64,000 bases of DNA, taken from contig CM035163.1 of assembly GCA_020205615.1 (NCBI GenBank), positions 58,005,899 to 58,069,898 of the forward strand, read 5' to 3'. The stretch comes from Panax quinquefolius (Eukaryota; Streptophyta; Magnoliopsida; Apiales; Araliaceae). The notes under the pieces were generated by a model. The model was not told the origin of the DNA, did not search any database, and saw only the letters and a list, made by a program, of their open reading frames with translations. Shown here in pieces: positions 23,372-34,273 of the stretch. Each line of letters starts with the position of its first letter. The first letter of the stretch is position 1. Made by a program: the position numbers and the translations under genes.

Positions 23372-25190
23372 CTATGGATCTGTATGTATACGGACTATCA
23401 GATCTAACATATCATCCCTCTCTGAAGAAGGAGGTAATGCTGCAAGCTCCTGCCCAATGGTATATACACGAGCTAGCAGATCCGAGGCTAACTGCATTGT
23501 GGCATGATGCTCATCAATATATGCACTTATATCGGCAAGGATGCAAGTCGTATGGGATCTCTTTGAAGTACTGTCTACGACGGCCACATCCCGAGCAGAT
23601 AGGGCAGCATCCCGCTCCATAATCAATGCATCTCTGGCTGATCTAGCCTCATCTCTCTCTAACAGAGCGGCATCTCTCCCATCAAGAGCTGTCAACATCG
23701 AGGCCCTTGCCTGATCTCTCTCATAGGTCATCAGATGTAGACTCTACTCTAAATACTATGCTGAATGCTGAATGAAAGTAGCACTCGTAGTGGGAGAATC
23801 CATCACAAATACTGGCAACCCAGCAGTCAAATCCTCCTCGATGGGTATATCAGCCTCCTCTATAGGCTCCTCATCGTCGGAATCCGTCCCCTGCACTGTG
23901 GATACTACCGCAGTCGATGCAGTCTCTATCTCCATTCATGCGGAATACTCTGCAGAACAACCTGGATGATTGATAGAAAATGATGCTAGCTCTCGCTGAT
24001 CCCAACATGCATACAACCTAGATCTATCCTCTGCTGATAAATGGCGAGAAGCGAAGCGCTGACTCGATGCCCCCTCAAAAGGATGGAATTCCTGGAACTG
24101 GTCAAACTGACACATCACGACTAGTGGGTGGTAAGTAATCATACCCCTCAAACCAGCTAGAGGAAGATAATCCATGCCCGGAGCATGAGTGATGAAGCTG
24201 TAGGGTGAACTAAGCCCTGTACACGACAATATAACAAATGGATCTCCGATCCCTGCCAGGAAAGCTGACCAAGATGCAGCATCTGTATACTCCGCAGGCT
24301 GAAAGGAGTATGACATGGCTATATCATGGGTAAAACAATACCCATGCCATCTGAAAGTGCAAATCGGTCTCAAGTGTGACATAAACCACACGAACAACAT
24401 GACCGAGCTGCCTATAAACACTCCTACCGGATAAGTGCAACAGTATGTAGCTGACCTCAGAGTCTCTGTGATGATCATCGGTATGATGGTGCGACCCTAC
24501 CTGAGAGCTCTTAATGCCATAATGACGCCAATGTCCAACTCATCCTAGTATCGTGGCATGTAGACATACGACAATACGCACAATAGCAGTACATCTACTC
24601 TGGCCAAACGCCAATGATCCTCTGGTGTGGTAAAATCCCTAAAATGCCGTGCATAACTATCCTCTGAGCCAAATCTATCAAACAGAAAACGCTGGGATAT
24701 AACATGGCCAGATGTGAGCTCATCCTGCACCACTCTACGCCTCAATCCAGTGAGGGTCATGAACTGCCTACTCATGTATCCAGTCCCCATATGCATGCAA
24801 GGTCTGTCCAATAGAAGCATCATCAAACGTGCATACTCCTCCAAAGTAGGAGTCAACTCCCGGGTCCCAAATCGGAAAACCTGCCTCTCCGATACCTAGT
24901 GCTCCAGCATGCCCTCCACAAATCCTGTGGGAACCTGAAACATCAACAGGGTCATAGTATGCTACAACAGATGATCTACAGTCACCCTGTCTGATGGTGA
25001 CATGCTATCATACCACGATCGATACCGTGATGCCACCAAAATGGTGGGGGTATGATCAATCTGCTAATCACAAAGAAGACATCAGACGCGTGCCGTGTCA
25101 TAAGACCATCCAGGGTCAATGTTTGAATATCTCTGGACATACATATATATGCATAACATAATAACATGCATGATACAATAGATGGCAATA
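23372..25190 (-). pseudogene. Antisense gene of H: DUF7745-like protein with C-terminal coiled coil
   Basis: On the strand opposite to gag-pol a frame runs left from about 25190 to a stop before 23372. It can be followed in one frame from 24980, interrupted by at least six stops (for example TAG at 24542-24544 and 24497-24499, TGA at 23933-23935). Motifs in order: VFRFGTRELTPTLEEYARLM (about 24900-24840), FLFDRFGSEDSYARHFRDF, ARVDVLLLCVLSYVYMPRY and IIPMIITETLRSATYCC, then a hydrophobic GSSVMLFVWFMSHL. These match, by memory, the plant DUF7745 family (described as transposon-associated; function unknown). The C-terminus (23372-23731) is a heptad-like ERDQARASM to ERDAALSARDVAV coiled coil. 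An acidic linker (DSDDEEPIEEAD) joins the two. The start codon is not clear; upstream exons or an ATG near 25188 are possible. Confidence 0.62.
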
Positions 25191-26241
25191 TGATATAGGG
25201 AATGGAAAACTGTACATATATTCCTAATTATATCATCATCTAATACATCTCTGTACATCTAAAATACAGGGAAATAGGGCAAAACTACCCTACATTTAAC
25301 AGAGTCCTATCAAAAGATATAGCGAGAATGGGGCGAAGCTACCCAATGTCTAAACAGAGGCCTATCAAAAGAGATAATGAGAATATACATCAGAAGAAGT
25401 CAATGGTATCGATGTCTACATCGTCAATCCTGTCCACTTGATGTAACTCCTCATTAGTCACTGGATCTCTATCTACAAGGATGTCAGGCCTATACAAGGG
25501 AGGATCTGCACCGGAAAAGCCATATGGGTCACCTAAGGGGCCAGCGCCAGAGCTAGAAGGATCAAAAGTGTCTGCCTCTGAAGGATCCCTGCCCAAGTGT
25601 CGGATAAAGAAATGTGCCCTGGCCCAATCATTGGGTCAAATGTCGACCAGGTCACATGAGTCGGATCTTTGACACAGGCTAGCCAATCCATCATCATCAC
25701 GGATCCTGAAACCATATCCCATATGAACTGAGTGGCGCGGGTCTAGGCTCCAATGGTACGAGGGAACCACCAATGCTGGAACATCTCCTGAGTGCAGGGA
25801 CCCTTTGACAGTGTGAAATCGTCAACACCCAACAATGGGATATCAATGACGGGTGACTGCAAAATAGGCCAATAACGCCTCGGCGGAGGCAAGATCGATA
25901 CTGAATCTCTCTCCAGTAGTGCTCTCGATAAGACGCTCTCCTAAGTAGAGCTCCCATCCTCCATCTATGAAGAGAGGAATCCTACGGGTGGAAATCCCGT
26001 GCTCGACACCAGTCGGGTACCCATCCTCAAAACTAATGCTCAAATGCTCCCCAGAGTAGGGAACCCACATGATGACATCCACTGTCAACAACTCCACCAG
26101 AGAAGCAAGCAATGAATGAAACCCTCAAAGAATGGGGACCTCCGCCAAGATGGAATGATGCCATCTCCGTCCTCGTGGATAGGTGTCTAAACCTTACACG
26201 CTCACAGGACGTAAACATAGAAGCCTTTCATAGGCCCAAAA

Positions 26242-26320
26242 CTGCCAACACAAAGGCAAACATCTGTTGTCAGTCAACACTCTTAACCTGTACATGGGAA
26301 AAGACAAGAGAAATAATCAC
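26242..26320 (-). other. Predicted intron 2 of the antisense PMD-like gene
   Basis: 79 bp. It begins GTGATTATTTC after GFYPFLL and ends TGTGTTGGCAG before FWAYER. A CTGAC branch-like motif lies about 30 bp before the acceptor. Splicing is phase 0 and restores the contiguous conserved motif expected in the mobile-domain family. The donor is weak, and an alternative acceptor (TGTACAG) lies inside. Confidence 0.55.
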
Positions 26321-26973
26321 TAGTAAAAATGGGTAGAATCCTAACCAAGCCTCGGTTAAGCCCTGCGATCGCATGCGCATTCCCCTAAGGAAGTAGGCGA
26401 AGGTGTAGGAACCCCAATCATAATCTCCTATACGATCCACGTGTCGAATGGCGCTGATCAAAGCGAAGGACACCGTAGAAGAGTTATCTGCTATGAAGCA
26501 GTCCCTAATAATCATCAAAAACAATCGCCGAAGAATGCGATCCCCGACTCTCACATCATCGGGTATGGGCTCACTCAATAGCCCGCTCATAACATCTACG
26601 CTCAAAGGACTCAGACGTACGTGCCCCCCTTCGAAGCGCCCGCCGAACTCCCAACAAGGATCTCGACGGCAGAGAGGGGTGATATCTTCCATACAAGGCA
26701 ATCGGATCCCTCCAAAATCTATACATGTGATAAACCGCCAATCCATCACCGTCATCATCACCTCACAGCCCGAAAGAATGGAGTGACCGAAGTCTCGTGA
26801 AACCAAATATTAAACAATGCCCCGAGGTAACCCTGTGGGACAACGATAGGAAGAATGAAAAAGAACATCCCGAATCCCCAGCTATGTACAATCGCTCTAT
26901 AGTCATCGTACAAAGCCTGATACATAGAGTGGATGCTGAACTAATTCCCTCGAGGCCGTGTAAAGCCGGGAAC

Positions 26974-27054
26974 CTATATCAAATACAGATCAACATCAGA
27001 ACCCTTTACTCCTCATCAATAGGAAATAAGAAAGATTAAGATCTAACTTTATAC
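26974..27054 (-). other. Predicted intron 1 of the antisense PMD-like gene
   Basis: 81 bp. Minus-strand exon AACGAG is followed by GTATAAAG, and the intron ends TTTGATATAG before GTTCCCGG. It is AT-rich and rich in T. Removing it joins two coding stretches in phase 0, after which the only stop before the conserved WFHET region is one TAG. Confidence 0.6.
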
Positions 27055-27372
27055 CTCGTTTACGTGCAGGTAGACTGAAGGATGTCGACTCAAGTCACCC
27101 AGAAGCTCTGGGTTCGCCACTTGAATACCTGGCAAATCCCTACGGGGAACACGTGCAACAGGAGCAGGAACGTCAATCGGTACATCCTCCTCGTCCTCTA
27201 CGTCTGGCATTTCAACCCGGATAGGATGTATCACTGCCTCCACCAAACGACGAGGCTGTCTAATAGAACGGGCTCGAGGCACTTCAGAAGCCCTTCTCCA
27301 TACACTAGAAGTGGTCCTGCGGGAACTACTCGGCTGATCCGGATCCATAATATCTGGACAACAAGTCTCCAA

Positions 27373-28397
27373 ATCACCTCAGAAAGGGTGTGATAAATTC
27401 TTATCTTGAGTTTTTCAAAATGCATTTTATGACTACATGCATGCATTATTTTAACATACGTCTACAGTAGAGTTAAAAATGCATGACTACCCGATGCATA
27501 CGTTTTGGAAAATTTTGCCATAGTCCCCTTTGTAAATGGGACTATCCACATGCACATAGGCATGACTAGGTGGCCATTCAGTAGCACACCTATCCACAGT
27601 CATATACATCCTACATGCATTATTACATCACTGTAAAATATCCATAAGTGTAGTCTAATTACCAGGATTATTTTACTCTTCTACCTTTACTCATTTGTCC
27701 TCAAATAGGATAAGAAATGACAGTAAAAGGTGCCAATTTGACTATTTCAAAAGTCAAATTTCTTCACATCATTATGTTCAACAAGGTTTAATACTAACAT
27801 TTACTATGTTGAATATTTTTTATCAAGCCATATCAGCATGCATATTCACTACTATGTGTCTAAGTGCATTTCATGTGATGAGTCATTTTCCAATGGATAG
27901 AAACTGGAAAAGAATACATATATATGTTACCAGGACAGTGAAGAATACTTTTACGGTGGTAGAATGTGAAGAAAGTCGCCCGAACTCAGCAGGTCTGAAG
28001 AAGAGCTCTCGGATTTCCTTCATGGCGCAACTTGAAAGTGATTTATGAAAGCAACCCACAGGCCTTTCATACCCACAGTTGGCCGCAGGTCCACCTGCGG
28101 CTACCACAAGTGTACCTGCGATACCTCTACATGGGTCCCACACCTCCAGCTCGGTCCAGTTCGAGTTGCAAAGGAGGTCTCACAAGTTGAAAAGGCCAAA
28201 TCAGGAATAAAAACGCTATGCGATTAAGCGGAATAGCCTAAAATCCTGATTTTTATGGGCCAAACTCTAGCTTTGCATATCACTCATTGGTATTCGCTTG
28301 AATACAAGGTACACTATACCGATGAGCTCAGCTTTTGACAATCATGCTCGGCAATACCTCACACAGGTCCGATGCCGCCAAACACAGGGACGTAACC
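27373..28397. other. H 3' region without gene, possible antisense promoter zone
   Basis: No frame with recognisable similarity is seen on either strand. It is the upstream flank of the antisense PMD-like gene. A weak TATA-like ATAAAAT on the minus strand lies about 75 bp before the ATG (about 27424-27430). Nothing else here can be assigned. Confidence 0.3.
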
Positions 28398-28910
28398 ATA
28401 AATCCAAGTATCCCCGATGGGGGTTACAACGCCGAAGTTATAAATTGATAAAGTATCCTCGGCGGGGGTCACGACACAGACTTTCAAATGTCTATGTATC
28501 CCCCGCGGGGGTTACAACGCAAAATTTCAAACATCCACGTATCTTCGGCGGGGGTTACAACGCATTCTCAACCATTGATACACACATCAATGAAGGTCAA
28601 GCAACCTTGATGTTATCTCAGCCGGTGGCAAGTAAACCCGTCGAAGCAGCATGTCCATGTCTACGTATCCCCGGCAGGGGTTACAATGCTGAAGTCAAAC
28701 ATTGATAAAGTATCCCCGACGGGGGTCACAACGTGATTGAACCATTGATATACGCGTCAATGAAGGTCAAACAGCCTTGACATACTCCCCAACAAGGGTC
28801 ATAACGCAATGCAACCATTGATACACACATCAATCAACGTCAAGCAGCCTTGACAGTTTACCCAACAGGGACCTATCCGGTGATACACACATCAGCGAAG
28901 GTCAGGCATC
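28398..28910. repeat. GC-rich tandem repeat in H 3' region
   Basis: At least seven imperfect units share the core GTATCCCCGGCGGGGGTTACAACGC (quoted by position: for example 28398-28422, 28499-28522, 28544-28568, 28666-28690). The core contains a palindrome; the best copy is CCCCCGCGGGGG near 28500. Interleaved is a second motif, CATTGATACACACATCAATG-like, itself an inverted repeat, followed by AAGGTCAAGCA. The array stands out sharply from its AT-rich surroundings and lies about 0.4 kb before the 3' LTR. Confidence 0.8.
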
Positions 28911-29282
28911 CCTGACAATACAAACTGTTGGCAGTAACTCCGACAGGATCGCGGAATATGTTATGCACATCCTCAAATAGATAAAGCTTTATCCCCACAG
29001 ATCTCTTGCACACAAGAGACACCTCTATGGAGTAGAAGTCTGTATCAAGGATCAATGACTTTGGTGATAGCCCCAACGTCAACATCCTTGAAGACTTGGA
29101 TCGCATGTCCAAGACATTACTGATTGTCATCCTCGGTAGAATTAACAGGGAACCGACAATCATTCATTCATGCATCATACATTTGTATCATGTTGCTGCA
29201 CATAGCATCATGTTTATCTTATTGTATTTCAAGTGTCTAGGATTCTTTATCCTATCCATGCCTTGCATTGCATGAATATGAT

Positions 29283-29295
29283 AAAGAGGGGCATC
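29283..29295 (+). other. Polypurine tract of H
   Basis: AAAGAGGGGCATC directly precedes TGTAGACACTC, the form seen next to Tat-lineage 3' LTRs. It marks the end of the H interior. Confidence 0.75.
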
Positions 29296-29440
29296 TGTAG
29301 ACACTCAAAATTTTTCTGCACACCTGTTACTAACATTGCAGGAGGGAATAATCGTCTTTCAGAGATAACCCTGGAAGACAGTTCACATCCATTTTGGATA
29401 CTACCGGAAGTTCAGTCTCAACCCCGGAACACACACCGGG
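29296..29440 (+). repeat. Start of H 3' LTR, cut by E2
   Basis: The LTR starts TGTAGACACTCAAAATTTTT, a start common in Tat elements. Only 145 bp are visible before E2 begins at 29441. The five bases before E2 (CCGGG, 29436-29440) are its likely target duplication; the partner is off the right edge. Confidence 0.7.
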
Positions 29441-30899
29441 TGTGACGCCCCCAAATTCAGGTACTTAAACCTGAATTCAGTGCGTCACGATACCATTTCT
29501 TTGAGCAGAATAATAATAGTTATCAAACTTAATTTACATATCAGAGTTATCAAAATCCCAGGTACGCGACCTTAAAACATTTCATTATATGATAGATAAT
29601 AAATATCATCATATTATTTAAGTTTAGCTATTACATAAGATAACACAACTTATTCTGACAGCTTTCCTTTCCCTTTGTTCGTGGCAGATCCCTCTGGTTG
29701 ATCATACTTAACTGAAAACATTTAAATTAAGCAAGAATGAGCATTTGAGTGCCCAACAAGTAATAGTAAACAATAAACGTTAGCTGAAAGGATTAAATGA
29801 TTTCTTTGAGTGACACTTCTACAACGAAGCAATAGTTGTGAAGTAACTGAAATAATTCTAATCAACATACAAATTCTATTTCAAATTTTTGAAACTATGT
29901 ACAAACTATAAATAGAGATCCGTCGACAGACTATGAACATTGTTTTTTATTTTCGAAAAGGTTTAGTAGAACTTCATCTGCAAACCATCATAACTTACAA
30001 GCACGGGGGGTGATCAGCCCGTTATGCCTTGTATCGATCAATACTTCATACCAGAATGATATTCTCATTTATCATAACCGCCTTGGGCGCACAAAAGTTT
30101 CCCAGATTCGGGATGTTCATACTTAGCCTGAATCCGAACAAAAATAATTTGGTTGGATAACAATAGTATTCTATCATGTTCAATGATATTCTTAAATCTG
30201 TGTCTAGCCGAGTCAAATAGCTTAGATGATTTTTAATTAAGGTATACATACTAGAAATCAACAAGTATGTATCAACATGTACAATAATTATCCAAGTGAG
30301 GACACTTGTATAACCATATTTAGAATTTAACGAACATAATATATATCTGAATCTTATAGTAATACGATACTGATAAACAATGAACGAATAAAGTTTTGGA
30401 ACTTGTGTGAATATAAATGATTGGATACACAATCAATAACAAAAGAGTTTAATAATCTGGCATAATGATAATATAATTTTGAAACTTTCTTACTTATGTC
30501 CATTGCATAAAGGAAATACAAAGGTTAGGATACTTGCACAATGTAAAAGATAATTCAGATACTTGCCTATACGTGTCCATTGCATAAAGTAAATGCAAGG
30601 GTAAAAATACTTACTGATGTCTCACTGCTTACAACTTAGTTCTATCTTTAATTCAACGACCTATCATTTATAAGATTGTTCTATTGATTAGAATAACATA
30701 TCATAACACATCATACTGTTATCAACACATAACCTAATTACATTGTCACATAGTTATATCAGTCATTACGACACAAACAAACACTTATACAGTCAAACTA
30801 TATAGGTTCGGATCAATTTCGATAACATTTCGGTGTACCAACGGCTTTATCGGGTAATTATCAAGTTTATTTGTTAATAAAACTCTAATCTGCATCTTA

Positions 30900-31800
30900 A
30901 ATATTATCCTGGATAATTTAAACATCAATCATATTATCTATAAATGACCTATAATAATTAATTATTATAATTTATCATAATTTTTTAAACTCTGGAATCA
31001 TTATTAAATGATTAAATATTAAATAATTCTATTATCATTAATATTTAAATAATATCTAAATATTAATGAAACCATTAAAGTAATTTATGATAACTCAAAA
31101 TATTTTTAAAGTATTAATTTTACCTTTAAATGATTTTTAAAACATTAAAAATCATTTTAAATAATTACCATTAATATTTAAATATTAAGGTATTATTTAT
31201 CAAAATGTTAAAAGTCATTAATTATAACTTAAAATGTTTTAAATTCATTTATATCCTTTTAAATGATTTTTAAATCAATAAAATCATTTTTAAACTATTT
31301 ATTTAATATTATTATTAAATAAATCTAATATCATTAATATTAAATAATTAATCAAATTTACCTTAAAATATTAAAAGTTATATTTTATAAATTAGAATAT
31401 CTTTAAACTCTTTGTTTTCATTTAAAATAATTTTTATAATATTAAAATGATTTTTAAAGTAATTTATTTAATATAATTATTAAATAAATCTAATATTATT
31501 AATATTAAATAATTAATAAAATTTGCTTTAAAATATTAAAAGTTACATTTTATAACTTAAAATATTTTTAAGTACCTTATTATCATTTAAAATAATTTTT
31601 AATATAATAAAATCATTTTAATTAATTAATTAAATTTATTTATTAAATAAATTGAATATCAATAATATTCAAATAATTACTAATATTTATGGAAAATATG
31701 TCAAATTATTAAAAGTTAATTTTATAGCTTTAAATAATTTTTAAAAGCTGATTTTGTAATTTTTAGAATTTATTTTCTATTTTTAAATGTTTTTAGAAAT
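30900..31800. repeat. AT-rich degenerate repeat block in E2 LTR
   Basis: Blocks combining ATATTAAAAGTTA, TTTTATAACTTA, AAAATATTTTTAA and TTTAATATTATTATTAAATAA recur about every 170 to 200 bp, at least four times. The corresponding block in the right LTR is 38150-38970. Confidence 0.7.
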
Positions 31801-33032
31801 TAATATAATTAAAATTAATAAGTCTATCGCTTATAGCTTTTAGCGGCGTAAAATGTCGCTAAAGTGTTCTTGAGCACCAAGAACAACGGCGATCGATGTT
31901 CAAGGTCTCACTTTTGACGAAACATTAAACAACGATTCGATGTGATTACGGGCAAACCTAATACCTTGATCTTGTAGTACTAGTGTAATACTACAAGATC
32001 CAACAACAATCATGAACAAACTGCATCAGAATTAAAAGATCAAAGCCTTCAAAGTAGCTGTCAGTGATGTTCTTCATTTTCTAGTTTACCTAGAAATGAA
32101 GAACAGTTCGACTAGCCTACTTTGGGCTTCCACTACATGTTGTTTGTGTAATATTTTAGTGATCTAAGAGTTGTAGTGTGTAGCTAACATGTAGAGGTAC
32201 AGATCTATTACATAAAACACATATAACAACAACACATCGAGCAGATAAGGTCCGGTCAAACCATGTCAGGCAACACATTCATATGTTTTTTGGGTTACGC
32301 TAAAAATAGAAAACGTGTTCGTCTTGGCTAGTTTGACCAGCTGCTAAGTCCAATCTATTTATCATTAAGGTGATCTTAAGGCATGAACATGTAATACATA
32401 TACCAAGCTACAACTTAGATACAGCAACAAAATCAAAACAACAAAACACTGACAGATCTGGGGCCACAAAGTTCTTGTCAGACATGATCTGGGCAGTTTC
32501 TCGGTTATCCAGAATTGCCTAGTTATGCTCGGTCAACCGAGTTTGACCAAGAATAACATGAATCTACATATCCCCTGACCCTGATTCTAGTTCCAGATTA
32601 AAGATATCATAGCATACTACAAGTTTAAACATTTAAACAACCCAAAAAAAAAGAAAACATCTTTGAGATCTGTAAAGGCACCTACATTCATTGTCAGACA
32701 ACATTTTGAAAATTTTCCAGATTCTTAAAAACATCAAATTCGTGCACTTAGATGTTATGGATCTAACATGTGCCAACTCAGATCACTTATAGACACTATA
32801 AACAACATATTTAAACATAACATCTAACATAGCATACAAGATTGGAAATTTGGTTTAGGGTTATACCTTTCTATGATCAAATCAAGAATCTGAGATTCTG
32901 ATCTGCTATGAATGTTAGTGGGGCTCATTTGTGGGACTGATTTACTAAAGGTTTTTGTAGGTTTAGAGAGAAAAACTTTGGTTGAGGATATGAGCACAAA
33001 TGAGCTTGTAAAATAATTTCTCTCTCCAATTC

Positions 33033-33040
33033 TATTTATA
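33033..33040 (-). promoter_or_regulatory. TATA box of E2 LTR
   Basis: TATAAATA on the minus strand, preceded by the telobox cluster. The part of the right (5') LTR that should hold its partner is deleted, so this E2 copy lacks a 5' promoter. Confidence 0.6.
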
Positions 33041-33243
33041 ATATGGTGAAATGCTTAGGGCTGATCATGTTTATCAGATTTGAATAATTAAAGTTCATCA
33101 CTAGACCACATGGCTAGCTAAAGTTGGTCACCAACCACTTACTAGGGCTAGATCTACACTCCACCTTAATAAAATATTCAAAAAGGGCAATTATGTCATT
33201 TGGCTTTTAATTTTAGTGGCAAAGTTGTCAATTCATTTCTAAC

Positions 33244-33482
33244 CTTTAGGGTTCAACCCTAAGGTTTCCTAAGCTCATTTTCTAGGATTGTGTAATAAGG
33301 GCAAAATGGGAATCTCAGTTTCTAAAAATGTGAATTAGGGTTCCCTAATTGAATTATGTTTCCTAATCACTTTAGACTTGTAAAATAGGCTTTATAAAAA
33401 ACTAAGTACCATTAAGCTTGCTAAATTAATAATTAGGGTTTATAACTTAGCAATTAGGGTTTTAATTTAGTAGTTAGGGTTT
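33244..33482. promoter_or_regulatory. Telobox cluster in E2 LTR
   Basis: At least five copies of TTAGGGTT or TTTAGGGTT (near 33245, 33335, 33433, 33454 and 33475) plus inverted copies (AACCCTAA near 33255). They lie about 200 to 450 bp upstream of the TATA box in the minus-strand sense. Teloboxes are known plant promoter motifs; a regulatory role here is inferred. The copy in the right LTR (51201-51390) keeps several of them. Confidence 0.5.
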
Positions 33483-34077
33483 CTAAATATTAATTAGAGT
33501 TTACCTAATTAACATTAAACATAATAATGGTCATTAATTGCATATAGTTGACTTATGTACTATAGTTTATCAGTAATGCCAGGGTTTTGTGCTGTTTTAC
33601 TGTAACTGTTCTATAAATTTAACATTACACACATATCAGGCTTGTTTATAGCATTGAAATATAAATCATATTATATTATTATTCTCATTCCTTATTCAAA
33701 ATCCAGACTTAGGGTTTTGAATTCATATCTGACATAACATTCATATATACCATTATTAATTAAGTTAAAATAATTAACTTAACTAATATAATAAAATACA
33801 TATTATAATAATCCTAATGATCATATTATATATACCATATCATAATTTCATGGAAAATAAATAATAAATACTTTTATTACAAAATAAATTCATTATAAGA
33901 ATATAATCTATAATGATCAATAATTCTTAAAAGAATTTATTTATAATTATTCATCTAATAAATAATTTTATTTATCACATATATACATATACTTTACTTT
34001 GCACATATTCCCATCCTTATATATGTATAAAAAAAATTATTCGTAAAATTTCTTATTGAAAATATTGGGTTATTACA

Positions 34078-34094
34078 TCCACCCTCCCTTATAA
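34078..34094 (-). other. Polypurine tract of E2
   Basis: Minus-strand TAAGGGAGGGTGGA directly precedes the LTR start TGTAATAACCC. The sequence just before it, GGGGACGGAATCC, is shared with E7 (63351-63362), tying the two families together. Confidence 0.82.
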
Positions 34095-34273
34095 GGATTC
34101 CGTCCCCGGAATCATCGCTTTAAAACTTATAGACACAAGGGCAAATAGCATACACATTCATTTCAAGTAGGTCACGATCAGATTCGATCGAACTGATCTT
34201 TAACCATTCTACATAAAGCTTGTCTATCTGATTGTACGGAAATTTGATTCCTAATAGAACTCAAATTTCTCCT

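Larger units (their letters stand above)
25390..27348 (-). pseudogene. Antisense gene of H: plant-mobile-domain-like protein with two introns
   Basis: It starts at an ATG at 27348 (MDPDQPSSSRR) and encodes a basic, proline-rich N-terminus to 27055. Exon 2 (from 26973) has QALYDDYRAIVHSWGFGMFF, then GALFNIWFHET. After a frameshift it continues EVMMTVMDWRFITCIDFGGI, FALISAIRHVDRIGDYDWGS, and LTEAWLGFYPFLL. Exon 3 (from 26241) starts FWAYERLLCLRP and leads to VDVIMWVPYSGEH near 26060, ending at 25390 in an Asp-rich tail. The pattern (GEM-like motif, YDWGS, WAYER, W-x-PY) is that of the plant mobile domain family, known both in host genes such as MAIN and in transposable elements. Several frameshifts and a TAG in exon 2 make it a pseudogene. 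It lies head-to-tail upstream of the DUF7745-like gene, 200 bp apart. Confidence 0.7.
3376..29440 (+). mobile_element. H: Tat/Ogre-like Ty3/gypsy retrotransposon, fragmented host of the nest
   Basis: One element in plus orientation, interrupted by E1 (left end), E3, E4 and E2 (right end). Removing E3 and E4 leaves about 13 kb of H in the window. Order: gag end, aspartic protease, G-patch motif, RT, RNase H, a second plant/archaeal-type RNase H, integrase, tandem repeats, two antisense genes, more tandem repeats, polypurine tract and 3' LTR. The second RNase H, the long 3' region and an LTR starting TGTAGACACTC all point to the Tat lineage, which includes Ogre and Retand. The gag start and 5' LTR should lie beyond E1, off the left edge. 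Every coding part has stops or frameshifts, so this is the oldest layer and is dead. Confidence 0.85.
29441..34077 (-). repeat. 3' LTR of E2 (left copy)
   Basis: 4637 bp, plus-strand ends TGTGACGCCCCC and TTATTACA. From about 30900 to 31800 it is extremely AT-rich, with many overlapping imperfect repeats of AAAATGATTTTTAAA and TTTAATATTATTATTAAAT. It also holds a TATA box (33033-33040) and a cluster of TTAGGGTTT motifs (33244-33482). No gene is seen. Confidence 0.9.

Noticed and set aside
28398..28910. Regular repeats with spacers that could suggest a CRISPR array
   Set aside because: Units are imperfect, palindromic, of uneven spacing, with no cas genes, and they lie inside a plant retrotransposon. 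They are a minisatellite.
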